64,000 bases of DNA from Hevea brasiliensis (taxonomy: Eukaryota; Streptophyta; Magnoliopsida; Malpighiales; Euphorbiaceae), in NCBI RefSeq assembly GCF_030052815.1, contig NC_079498.1, positions 83,500,992-83,564,991 of the forward strand, read 5' to 3'. The first letter of the stretch is position 1, and every line of letters begins with the position of its first letter. Below the pieces are notes generated by a model. It was not told the origin of the DNA. It was given only the letters and a program-made list of their open reading frames with translations, and made no database searches. Positions 10,273 through 22,206 of this stretch are shown here, piece after piece. A program made the translations under genes and the position numbers.

Positions 10273-12378
10273 TATTAGTAGTATGCCCTAGAGCATATCA
10301 TTTAGTATGTATCTTGTACATATTTTTATTAATAAAAGGCATTTCCACTTTTCGGTTTACATAATATATTTATGTGTAATAGAAAAGGTCCATTGATATT
10401 TTGTTAGAAATATTATTCTTAAGTTGTTAAGAATATGAGTGACAATATTTCTAGCACAAAGTATCATAAATAGGTTCACAATCAAGGATACTTCATAATA
10501 AGGACATGACTTATCCAGAAAGATTGTATTCATGTTTGTTCCCAAATTATTTATATGAGATATAAATAAGATGGAATGGCGAGTCTCATGCCATATAACA
10601 AACATGATAGGCACTTATAAATGATAAGTAGACCGAACCAGTGACACTTATGACAAGCACATGGAGTTTACTCTTGTCAATGTTTTGTCATAAATCATAT
10701 CAGCGCATATAATCTTTAGACCTGAGATAGCACAGTTATCTTGTATATAGGTAGTTTGAGTTTGATACTGCTTTCATACTTGTACTATGTATGGGTACAT
10801 GGGCATGTGTTGGCTCCTACTAGTTATATATGGAGGTAGGTGTTGATCAAGATGGAATCTGTTCCTTTAAGTAAATAGAGATAAAATCCTATGTTCATTT
10901 AATTGTTCTTGATGTTTCAAGTTCTTGGCCAGGACAGATAGATTTATACAGAAAAGTGTTTCTGATGAGAAAATCTTTTAATCAAGAACTGGAATTAAAA
11001 GAGAACATAATAATCATAGCAAATGGAGTTTGACATAAACCATGACTCCAGCTTGAGTTGGGATTTTGTAACAGAGAGATTCTAGTGCATGGTAACATAT
11101 GATTATAGGTTCATTTAAGGTAAACCTTATTACTAATTGGGTGGCCATGGCATGCTATGCTAGGTGTTAACCATAGTCAATGAGGTGCATAAAATGATTT
11201 AGAGAAATCATTTGTGGTAAGAAAGAGTTCTGATGATATTAAGAGTTGATATCATGTCTCATTGCCAATTAGTGATGAGCCTAGTAAGTCACACACATAC
11301 ACAAGTTATCACCTATTTAAATATGATTTAATTAATTAATTAAAGAGTTTAATTGATTAATTAAATAGATTTGGTTTGCAATTAAATTGCAAAGTCCCTA
11401 GCATGACTTGAAACCAAATTTAGATTATTGGATGTGTAGTATAAATAAAATTTATATTTAAAGTGTTTAAATATGAATTTAATTCATGAGAAATTAATTA
11501 ATAGAGATTAATTAATTAATTTATTTTTGATATAAATTAATTAGAAGAGGTGAAATAATTATTTTAGGTTAAGAACTCAAAATTAAAACACAGGGGCATT
11601 TTGGCCATTTCACAGTGTGACACGTGGCATCATGAGATGGTGACACATGGGATTACACATAAGCTTGCCAAATGTTTTTTAATCATGTAAGATGATTAAA
11701 ATCAAGATTAAATATAGGTTTGACACTTGGCACAATGTGATTGGGTCACTTAAACCTAGAGCTAATCAAAGGGTGACATGTGGCAAGGGTTTAATGTGTT
11801 AACCTAGCTATTTAAGTGTGGTTATGAAAAGAAAAAATAACTAGAAGCCCCTCCTCTCCTTTGTCACGCCACTTTGAGGCTTTTCATCTATTCTTCTTCA
11901 TCTCTCATCAATTAAAAGAGATTAGCCATCAATCTCTTGAATTAAGAACACTAGAAATTGTTTCTAGTGTCCTGTTTACATCTCTAATCGCTTAAAAGGC
12001 AGAACTTGAATTTCTAATTAATTGAAAAAGCTTTAGAAGCTGTTCAAGGGCTGCCATAGGTGTTCTTGGTGTGGACAAGCTAGAGGGACAACATCTGGTG
12101 TCCTGAAGACGAATCTCAAAGGTGCAGACACACTGCAGTGCATCAAGAGGTTAGTGTAATCGTTCTTGATTTAATCTAGGATTCTAAAATTAATCTGATT
12201 AATTTTAAAATCTTAAATAGCAAATATAGATCCAAAAACATATTAAAAGAGTTTTAATATGTTGTTTATCATTGAAATCAAATAGATAAAATAAATCTTG
12301 CATGACATATGTGACCTTAGGTGAAAATTTTTGAATTTAATGGTATAAACTTGTTTTTTTCACGCTTTCGTTCCTTCA
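10273..12378 (+). mobile_element. Copia C1 3' LTR, 2106 bp
   Basis: Starts directly after the purine-rich TTGGGAGAT and aligns end to end with the Copia LTRs at 14732, 22207 and 29674, ending in TTCCTTCA. Its first two bases read TA where the others have TG, so this end is mutated. It is the only surviving LTR of C1, because the 5' LTR was lost at the junction near 1936. AATAAAA occurs about 60 bp from the start, and an AAGAG-GTTAGT donor-like site is at 12150. Confidence 0.9.
11618..11816 (+). promoter_or_regulatory. U3 promoter of Copia LTR with four TGACACNTGGCA-type repeats
   Basis: Related motifs occur at 11618 (TGACACGTGGCA, containing the G-box/ABRE core ACGTGGC), 11641 (TGACACATGG), 11721 (TGACACTTGGCA) and 11774 (TGACATGTGGCA), followed by a TATA-like CTATTTAAG at 11808. 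The cluster recurs in the other Copia LTRs. ACGTGGC is a known bZIP site in plants; that it drives this element is inferred. Confidence 0.55.
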
Positions 12379-14162
12379 ATCCTTTGTGCAAAATAAAGGA
12401 GTGTTTGATATTTCACTCATTTTGGGTTGCCCAGGAACACAAATTCGTGAGATGGCCCTTTGGAGAGTAAGTGTTTAAGTGAATTTGCCTTGTGTATTAG
12501 GGTCATGTTATTTAGTTTGAAATTTTGTTAAGAGAGCTCGGGCAGGGAATTTCTCCCGATCTCTAGATATATTTATTAAGGGTTGGGAGGTTTCGGATAA
12601 GAACTGTCCTCCGATCTCCCTATTTTAATTTAAGTGAGAATCAGGTAAGAACTCTCCCCCGATCTCTTTTGGTTTAAAATTTGGTGAAGGATCTCGGATA
12701 AGAACTCTCATCCGATCTCCACGTTTTATTTGAAGGAGGATCGGGTAAGAACTCTCCCCCGACCTCTTAAAGTATTCGGTTTAAGATCTTAAAGAGGGAT
12801 CTCGGATAAGAACTCTCCTCCGATCTCCACATATTTATTAAAATTTTTGGTTGAGGATTGGATAAGAACTCTCCTCCGATCTCTTTAAGTATTTAATTTA
12901 GGGTTTAGCATGAGGAATCTCGGATAAGAACTCTCCTCCGATCTCTTTAAGTATTTTAATTTAGGTTTTTAATGAAGGATCTTGGATAAGAACTCTCCTC
13001 CGATCTCCACGTTTTTGTTTGAATGAGGATCAGGTAAGAACTCTCCCCCGACCTCTTAAAGTATTCATTACAATCTTATATCGTAAGAACCTTAGATTAA
13101 GGGTTCTGGCGCCTAAAGATGCCAGGATGCCAGGAACCCGAGCGAGGCTTCTCTTAACCCATTGATACCTTATAACTAGGGAGGGGGGGTACCATACTGA
13201 GTTTTTGCCGATCTCCTTTGTGATCGCCTTACCAGTACTCTTTGGCAGGCAATGTCCGATCTCTTTTGTTTACTAATCTGAGATCTGATCTTACCTCGAT
13301 CCCCACTATAGCAGGTTATCTCCTGAGCTTATTTAGTAGTTCAACTTCATAAGTTTTTTTCCCAATTTATTATCCAAACTTTTATTATTTTATTTATTTA
13401 AAGAAACTCTCATGTTAAGATATAGCTACCAACATTTTATTAAACTACCTACACGTTACCCGCAACCAGAACACCTATATTTGAAGGTAGTTAAGGCTAA
13501 GAACAAAAAAATAACATGAACTGATGAATAAAAGATAATCTTAAGAGAATAACTATCTACGTAGGGCTCTTTAGCATAATTGAACTTAATGGAAATTACG
13601 AGCATGAAAACGAAGAAAATAAAAAGTGAGCATTTGATAATGCAATGGTCTAGACACTTACCTGTGGGGGATTGAGTCTATTGAACTAACTGTGGAGCCA
13701 CAAATATTGTAGAGCTGCGAGCTAATAGTCTGGGGACTAATGCTTGTTTTGAAATAATGAATACCAAGTTAGAATGCAGTTGAGCCAAAGTGACAGTAAC
13801 CGAGTTGGAATGAGATTAAGCTTGGAAAATAAAAGGTTGATATTAAGATGATGAAGACAAAACTGAAACTGAGAGATGGTATCGCAGAGTAGTGAACAAA
13901 CTGAAAATGAATAGTTTCAGTGTCCAACACTCCTTCAATGGAGATACTTTAGAAAACTGGTTTCTGAACTTTCTCTATTTTTGAAAGCTTAAAATAGCGA
14001 AGTAGCAAAACTGAATCAAGTTTCAGAGCCTTTCCACTATAATCACCACCTTTTTTTTTTCATCTCTTCTACAGTATTGCATGCAGGTATTTATAGGGAA
14101 CGGGTGCTCCTAATGAAGGGTCAGGATCTCTTCTGGGAAGATGGAAGGTTTGGATTTAAAGG
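12379..14162. mobile_element. Left part of a CCGATCTC-rich non-autonomous element
   Basis: Non-coding. It contains the minisatellite at 12590-13060, an imperfect hairpin (13101-13139) and unclassified AT-rich sequence. CCGATCTC-type motifs recur in the segment before each Copia LTR of the array and downstream of the array (31785-32100). This suggests one host element, split by the second Copia, that resumes at 31778. Its own LTR borders could not be fixed. Confidence 0.45.
12590..13060 (+). repeat. Degenerate minisatellite, about nine copies
   Basis: Core GGATAAGAACTCTCCTCCGA recurs at roughly 12594, 12653, 12692, 12739, 12802, 12857, 12918, 12981 and 13029, spaced 40-65 bp by variable AT-rich linkers. 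TCGGA and TCCGA in the core can pair, so each unit may form a short stem. Confidence 0.8.
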
Positions 14163-14731
14163 AGATGATCTGATGCCTGAGAATTGAAGGAAATCAAAAT
14201 GGACGGCTGAGATCCCATTCAGAATATTTTTCCTCTCTTTTCTAATCCAATGGCTCAAGATCTTCTTGTCAAGGCAAATCCGAAGGCCGGGAATAAAAGG
14301 CACCGGTCCTATCGTCTTCTTTTTAATCCAAGGGCTCCGGGTTTGTCCTTACAAGTAAGATCAACGGTGGAGATTGAGATGTACAGAACTGCCATGACAT
14401 GTCCTAGCGCCTGTCAGCAATGTGGGCAATTCTGCAAATGAGGCGTGCAGTGAACATTTGATCTCGCCTGCAACGCTTTAACTACCTCAGCTCTGATTAT
14501 GATGACAGTTATTGGAAGTCTTTTGTCCTCTTTTCCGATCTCTATTCCTTTCGATCTCTCAACTATGACTCTTTTCCGATCTCTCTCACATCAGGTCCCT
14601 CATCACTTCCTGATGAAATTTGGTTCTCAATGGTTCTCTCAGTGATGTAATCCGATCTCTTGGAATTGCCCAAATGATGAAATCTGACCTTGTGAAAGTG
14701 AAGTTAAATTTTCGATCTCTAATGTGCCTAT
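14163..14731. repeat. Array unit 1: host flank segment
   Basis: 569 bp of CCGATCTC-rich DNA belonging to the element the Copia inserted into. It ends in CCTAT, a one-base variant of the CCTAC target site, directly before the LTR. Short ORFs here (for example 14250-14441) are not supported as genes. Confidence 0.75.
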
Positions 14732-16841
14732 TGTTAGTAGTATGCCCTAGAGCATATCATTTAGCATGTATCTTGTATATATTTTTATTAATAAAAGGCA
14801 TTTCCACTTTTCCGTTTACATAATATATTTATGTGTAATAGAAAAGGTCCATTGATATTTTGTTAAAAATATTATTCCTAAGTTGTTAAGAATATGAGTG
14901 ACAATATTTCTAGCACAAAGTATCATAAATAGGTTCACAATCGAGGATACTTCATAATAAGGACATGACTTATCCAGAAAGATTGTATTCATGTTTGTTC
15001 CCAAGTTATTTATATGAGATATAAATAAGATGGAATGGTGAGTCTCATGCCATATGACAAACATGATAGGCACTTATAAATGATAAGTAGGCCGAACCAG
15101 TGACACTTATGACAAGCACATGGAGTTTACTCTTGTCAATGTTTTGTCATAAATCATATCAGTGCATATAATCTTTATAACTGAGATAGCATAGTTATCT
15201 TGTATATAGGTAGTTTGAGTTTGATACTGCTTTCATACTTGTATTGTGTATGGGTATATGGGCATGTGTTGGCTCCTACTAGTTATATATGGAGGTAGGT
15301 GTTGATCAAGATGGAATCTGTTCCTCTAAGTAAATAGAGATAAAATCCTATGTTCATTTAATTGTTCTTGATGTTTCAAGTTCCTGGCCAGGACAGATAG
15401 ATTTATTCAGAAAAGAGTTTCTGATGAGAAAATCTTTTTAATCAAGAACTGGAATTAAAAGAGAACATAATATTCATAGCAAATGGAGTTTGACATAAAC
15501 CATGACTCTAGCTTGAGTTGGGATTTTGTAACAGAGAGATTCTAGTGCATGGTAACATATGATTATAGGTTCATTTAAGGTAAACCTTATTACTAATTGG
15601 GTGGCCATGGCATGCTATGCTAGGTGTTAACCATGGTCTATGAGGTTCATAAAATGATTTAGAGAAATCATTTATGGTAAGAAAGAGTTCTGATAATATT
15701 AAGAGTTGATATCATGTCTCATTGCCAATTAGTGATGAGCCTAGTAAGTCACACACATACACAAGTTATCACCTATTTAAATATAATTTAATTAATTAAT
15801 TAAAGAGTTTAATTGATTAATTAAATAGGTTTGGTTTGCAATTAAATTGCAAAGTCCCTAGCATGACTTGAAACCAAATCTAGATTATTGGATGTATAAT
15901 ATAAGTTAAATTTATATTTAAAGTGTTTAAATATGAATTTAATTAATGAGAAATTAATTAATAGAGATTAATTAATTAATTTATATTTGATATAAATTAA
16001 TTAGAAGAAGAAAGATAATTATTTTGGGTTGAGAACTCAAAATTAAGACACAGGGGCATTTTGGTCATTTTGCAGTGTGACACGTGGCACCATGAGATGG
16101 TGACACATGGCATAACACATAAAGCTTGACAAATGTTTTTTTAATCATGTAAGATGATTAAAATCAAGATTAAATATAGGTTTGACACTTGGCACAATGT
16201 GATTGGGTCACTTAAACCTAGAGCTAATCAAAGGGTGACATGTGGCAAGGGTTTAATGTGTTAACCTAGCTATTTAAGTGTTGTTATGAGAAAATAAAAT
16301 ACAACCAGCAGCCACACTCCTTTGTCACGCCACTTTGAGTGTTTTTATCTCTTCTTCTTTATCTCTTATCAATTCAAAGAGATTAGCCATCAATCTCTTG
16401 AATTAAGAACACTAGAAATTGTTTCTAGTGTCCTGTTTACATCTTTAATCTCTTAAAAGGCAGAACTTGATTTTCTAATTAATAGAAAAAGCTTTAGAAG
16501 CTATTCAAGGGCTGCCATAGGTGTTCTTGGTGTGGACAAGCTAGAGGGACAACATCTGGTGTCCTAAAGACGAATCTCAAATGCGCAGACACGCTGCAGT
16601 GCATCAAGAGGTTAGTGTAATCGTTCTTGATTTAATCTAGGGTTCTAAAATTAATTTGATTAATTTTAAAATCTTAAATGGCAAATACAGATCCAAAAAC
16701 ATATTAAAAGAGTTTTAATATGTTGTTTATCATTGAAATCAAATAGATAAAAAATAAATCTTGCATGATATATGTGATCCTAGATGAAAATTTTTGAATT
16801 CAATGGTATAAACTTGTGTTTTTCACGCTTCCGTTCCTTCA
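14732..16841 (+). mobile_element. Array unit 1: Copia LTR (2110 bp)
   Basis: TGTTAGTAGTATGCCC...TTCCTTCA, closely similar to LTRs 2 and 3 of the array and more distantly to the C1 LTR at 10273. It keeps the ACGTGGC site (16081-16088) and the GTTAGT donor-like site (16611). A primer-binding site follows, so it is a 5' LTR. Confidence 0.9.
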
Positions 16842-16844
16842 ATT

Positions 16845-16858
16845 TGTATCAGAGCCAC
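16845..16858 (+). other. Primer-binding site, Copia unit 1
   Basis: TGTATCAGAGCCAC, 3 nt after the LTR, resembles the TGGTATCAGAGC(CA) complement of the initiator Met tRNA 3' end with one base different. Confidence 0.7.
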
Positions 16859-17079
16859 TATATTTGCCATTTATATTGATGTTTATATGATTTAATTGTG
16901 TGTTTGATCATGAGATCAAGAGTTTATTGCTGGTTGCAATGTCAAAGTGGAGGCACAAATGATGAACACCATGGTGCACATGGTTGATGCATCACAATGG
17001 TGTGCAAAGGTAAATGGATGGTGAATGTGCAATTGTTGTATGATTTAAGATCCATTTTATGTCTAATTAAATTGTTTAA

Positions 17080-17450
17080 TTAGAATTTTTATCACACAAT
17101 TAAATTATGATTCAAATCAGAATTTTAAAAATTGTTTGAATGTGATTCAAATCTGAATTTTAAAAGTTGTTTGAATGTGATTCAAATCTGAATTTTTAAA
17201 GTTGTTTGAATCATATTTAAATCTGTTTTTTTAAAATTGGTTGAATAAAATTCAGATCTGATTTTTTAAAAAATATTTGAATGTGATTCAAATCTGATTT
17301 TTTAAAAAATGTTTGAATGTGATTCAAATCTAAATTTTTAAAGTTGTTTGAATGTGATTCAAATCTGAATTTTTAAATTTGTTTGAATGAGATTCAAATC
17401 TGAATTTTTAAATTTATTTGAATCATATTCAAATCTGAATTTTTAAGTTG
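17080..17450 (+). repeat. 35-bp tandem repeats in Copia leader, unit 1
   Basis: About ten degenerate copies of a unit containing GATTCAAATCTGAATTTTTA followed by AAGTTGTTTGAATGT. GATTCAAATC...GAATTTTTA and TTTGAAT can base-pair locally. The array lies in the untranslated leader between primer site and gag. Confidence 0.85.
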
Positions 17451-18622
17451 AATATGAGATATTCAATTTAATTTAAGTATGTATGTTTTATTTAATTGTT
17501 AAATAGTGATATGCATGATGGATGATCATGGACTATAAAAGACCAATGTGATTGGATTTATTTCTTTTATGTTTCTTTGGGATTGTAAATTAATTAATTT
17601 ATTTTAATTTATTTTGGGCATGTATTATTAAGTTTGTAATAATTTTTGGGTTGTAATTTCATTTATTTAAGTTCTTGTAAATTCGCCTTGGTATGCCAAG
17701 GATTACTATGTAATATTGGATTGCAAGAAGTTCAAGGAGGTCAAGAGCATTGGTGAGACCAGTGGGAGGAATTCAAGATCAAGTGTTGATTATGTACTCC
17801 TTCAGCAACTCTTGTAAAATGAATGAATGAAATGCACCTAGGAATGCCCTGATTCAATTCTTGGTGGCTCGATTGAATCCCTTAGAAAGTCCATGATCAT
17901 ACCATATTTATCGCTTATCCATGAATGCATGAGATGTATGGGAATGTATGCAATTATATGATATATGCATGCTAAATGGATAATGTGCAAAGTGAGACCT
18001 TAATAGTAAATAGAATGACCATAAAATCTTCCAAACAAATGATTAAGTTGGAAATGCTATAATTAATGTAATTATAACATAGGCCCTCCATTGGGGCAAT
18101 TATTTTAAGAAATTTTAAATAGTTGCATAAGATGCAATTTATTTAAGAGATTTTCTTAAGAATAATTGTTAAGCATGAGATGTTGTAAATATGTAAATGG
18201 TTTAGTGGCCAATATTGGATGTACCTGAGGACATTAAAATTATTTGCATAATTACTGGCTCAATGGGTTCAACTTAACTAATGCAAGATAAGTCAATAAT
18301 GGATGTACTTGAGATTTTGAGCATTAGGGGCTAGGTAAAGGATTGAACCTCACATGAGATGTGATGGGCAAAGAGTTGCTCACTTATAGTTTATTGTAAT
18401 TCCAATAATGGATGTACCTGAGGATGATCAATAGAATTATAAGAATTCAATCACCCACTAGAAATCCATCCAACTAGGATTTCCGTTTTCTACTTTGGAA
18501 GTGTAGGATTCGCTAAGTTAGTGGGAGGACCAATTTGATTAAAAGACCATAATCATTTTGGTTAATTACATGATACATTTACTAATTAATCTGGTTATTT
18601 TCTGCTTAATTTTACGATAAAA

Positions 18623-21600
18623 ATGATCACAAAACAACCACCACCATCCAATATCCTTGCAAGCATACTTGATCACAATAGGTTGACAGGACCTAATCTG
18701 TCTGATTGGCTAAGAAATTTGAAACTTGTCCTGAACCTTAAACATATAGGATATGTTCTAGATTCAAATGTTCCTGGTCCCTTACCTCCAGAGGCCACAC
18801 AAGAGGAACATGAAACTTTGGACAAGTGGAAGGAGCATGATATGAGAGCTAAGTGTTACATGCTTGCTTCCATGAGTAATGAGTTCTGAAGCAACATGAG
18901 AACATGCAGAGTGCGAGTGAGATCCTCCTTCACCTACAAGAGTTGTATGGTGAGCACAAAGAAGAATGCTAGGTATGAGATATCTAGGCATTTATTCGCA
19001 TGAGGATGTCGAGGGATGAGAATGTTGGGGATCATGTCCACAAGATGATTCGGCTGATTGAGCGGTTGGAATATCTTGACTTCAACATGGATTTCCAACT
19101 ACAGACGGATTTGATCCTTGATCCCTTCACAGGTCTTTTGGGAAATTTTGTGACAAATTTCCATATGACTCAACAGAATGCACCTTAGCTGGTTTACTCA
19201 ACATGTGGTTATTGCCCAAAAGAATATGCCAGCAATAAAGGAAAAGAGGTAGCTTTGGTTGCATCTTCTTACTGTGGAAAGTCCAACAAGAAGAAGGGTA
19301 ATAAGAAAAAGAAACCTCAGATTCCTGGTCCTTCTAAGAAAATAGCTAAACAGAAAAGGAAGACTAAAGCTGATGAAGGCAAAGGAAAGTGTTTCCACTG
19401 CCAACAGGAAAGTGTTTGCATTACCAGTAAGAAAGTGTTTCCACTGGCTAGAGTATAGCAATCTAAATGAAAGCAATGCTGTGGTGAAAAACAACTCAAG
19501 TTCAAAATATATTTGGCACTTAAGGTTATGTCATGTTGCAGAAGATAGGATTACAAAATTGGAGAAAATGGGGATTCTATCCTTATTGGACTTTGAGCCT
19601 ACTCCAACTTGTGAATCTTGCCTTCAGGGCAAAATGACTAGATCATCCTTTGTTGGACAGGGGCTAAAAGCTGAAAATATTTTAGAGCTAATACATAGTG
19701 ATGTATGTGGTCCATTTAAAGAAATGGCTAGAGGGGGCTATCATTATTTTATTACCTTTACTAATGATAAATCAAGGTTTGGGTATTTGTATTTGATGAA
19801 ATACAAACATGAATCTTTTGAAAAGTTCAAAGAATTTATATCTGAAAGGAGAAATCGTACCCTATTGGATATGGTACGTAGTATGATGAGCTATACTGAT
19901 ATGCCAATCTCCTTTTGAGGATTTGCATTAGAATCAGCTTTGTATATTCTGAATAGGATTCCATCAAAATCAGTTTCTTCCACACCTTATTAGATATGGC
20001 ATGGAAGAAAACCAAGTCTTAAGCATGTTAAGATTTGGGGTTGTCCAACTTATATCAAAAAGCTGAACACTGATAAATTGGAGACCAGATCAGAAAAGGG
20101 TCGATTTGTTGGATATCCAAAAGATAGTTTTAGATATTATTTTTATTTGCCTACTTCACAAAAGGTTGTGATAAGTAGAGATGCCACATTTCTTGAACAA
20201 CATTTTGTTCAAGAAGGAGGCAAAGGAAGGCAAATAGAGTTAGAATTGGAGAATTTTGACCAACCAACATATCAGATGGATATAGATCCATCTAGTCAAC
20301 CTATACCCGTTAATGAAACATCTACAGCTGTTCCTCGTAGAACAACCAGGGTATCTCACCCACCAGTGAGATATGATTTTCTTCATGAAGAAGAATAAGA
20401 GTTGTCTACTCATGAAGAAGTAGATCATGGGGATGATCCACTTACCTATGAAGAAGCTATATCAGATATAGACTCTTCAAAATGGATTGAAGCTATGAAA
20501 TCCGAGATTGATTCCATGTATAAGAATCAAGTTTGGGATCTTGTTGACCCACCTGAAGGTATTGTACCTATAGGGAACAAATGGGTTTTCAAGAAGAAAA
20601 TTGGTTCTGATGGAAAGGTAGAGACCTATAAGGCAAGGCTAGTAGCGAAAGGGTTTCGCCAAAGGCACGGAATTGACTATGAGGAGACTTTCTTGCCTGT
20701 TGCCATGCTTAAATCAATTAGGATTTTATTAGCAATAGCTGCGTACTATGATAATGAGATTTGGCAGATGGATGTCAAAACAGCTTTTCTCAATGGATAC
20801 ATTGAAGAAAACATTTTCATGGAACAACCTAAGGGATTTGAATCCCAAGATGGTTCCAAGGTATGCAAGCTAAAGCGATCCATTTATGTGTTGAAACAAG
20901 CTTCGAGGAGTTGGACCATCCGTTTTGATGAAGCCATTAAATCCTTTGGTTTTATCAAAAAATGAGGATGAGCCATGTGTATATAAGAAGGTTAGTGACA
21001 GTGCTATCACTTTCCTTGTCTTATATGTGGATGACATACTGTTGATGGGTAATGACACAGGTATGTTGACGACTATAAAGGTATGGTTGTCAAATACATT
21101 CTCCATGAAAGATTTAGGGGAGGCAACCTATATTCTTGGGATTTGCATCAATAGAGATAGAGCGAAAAGAATAATTGGTTTATCCCAAAGTCTATACTTG
21201 AAAAAGGTGTTAAAGAGGTTTAACATGCTTAATTCCAAGAGAGGATTGTTACCAGTGAGACATGGTATCCACCTTTCTAAAGAGATGTCTCCAAAGACAC
21301 CTGAAGAAAGAGATAAGATGGCCAGGATTCCATATGCTTCGGCTATTAGAAGTTTAATGTATGCAATGTTGTGTACTAGGCCGGATATCGCATATGCTGT
21401 TAGTTTGACTAGCAGGTATCAATCCAATCCAGGTTTGGAACATCGGATAGTCATCAAGAATATCCTTAAGTACTTGAGAAGAACTAAGGATTTATTCTTG
21501 ATTTATGGAGGTGGAAGACTTGCAATTGGATGGTTATACTGATTCTGATTTCCAATCAGATATCGATGATAGAAAGTCTACCTCTAGATATGTGTTCATT

Positions 21601-21637
21601 TGTAATGGAGGTGCAGTCAGTTGGAAGAGTTCCAAAC
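18623..21637 (+). pseudogene. Copia C2 gag-pol, deleted and frameshifted
   Basis: Gag starts at 18623 (MITKQPPPSNILASILDHNR), the N-terminus missing from C1. The frame breaks at about 18885 and several times in gag. A deletion has removed the zinc-knuckle tail, protease and start of integrase: CFHCQQ runs into unrelated residues by 19410. A second deletion joins KEFI to SERRNRTLLD (about 19840) and removes the second catalytic Asp segment of integrase. RT is nearly intact (20402-20965, then 20925-21542 in another frame; YVDD at 21024-21035). RNase H stops at the array junction. It cannot make active integrase. Confidence 0.88.
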
Positions 21638-22206
21638 AGATGATCTGATGCCTGAGAATTGAAGGAAATCAAAATGGACAGCTGAGATCCCATTCAGAAT
21701 ATTTTTCCTCTCTTTTCTAATCCAACGGCTCAAGATCTTCTTGTCAAGGCAAATCCGAAGGCCTGGAATAAAAGGCACCGGTCCTATCGTCTTCTTTTTA
21801 ATCCAAGGGCTTCGGGTTTGTCCTTACAAGTAAGATCAACGGTGGAGATTGAGATGTACAGAACTGCCATGACATGTCCTAGCGCCTGTCAGCAATGTGG
21901 GCAATTCTGCAAATGAGGCGTGCAGTGAAGATTTGATCTCGCCTGCAACGCTTTAACTACCTCAGCTCTGATTATGATGACAGTTATTGGAAGTCTTTTG
22001 TCCTCTTTTCCGATCTCTATTCCTTCCGATCTCTCAACTATGACTCTTTTCCGATCTCTCTCACATCAGGTCCCTCATCACTTCCTGATGAAATTTGGTT
22101 CTCAATGGTTCTCTCAGTGATGTAATCCGATCTCTTGGAATTGCCAAAATTATGAAATCTGACCTTGTGAAAGTGAAGTTAAATTTTCGATCTCTAATGC
22201 GCCTAC
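21638..22206. repeat. Array unit 2: host flank segment with target site CCTAC
   Basis: Second copy of the 569-bp flank, abutting Copia RNase H sequence at 21637/21638. The Copia side reads AAACAGAGCACG in C1 and the flank side reads GGAGATGATC at 14161, so the breakpoint shares the microhomology AGA. Its last five bases, 22202-22206, are CCTAC. Confidence 0.85.

Noticed and set aside
12590..13060. CRISPR-like array of repeats and spacers
   Set aside because: Repeat cores with AT-rich linkers resemble one superficially, but linkers are related to each other, lengths vary, no cas genes exist and the context is a plant transposon.
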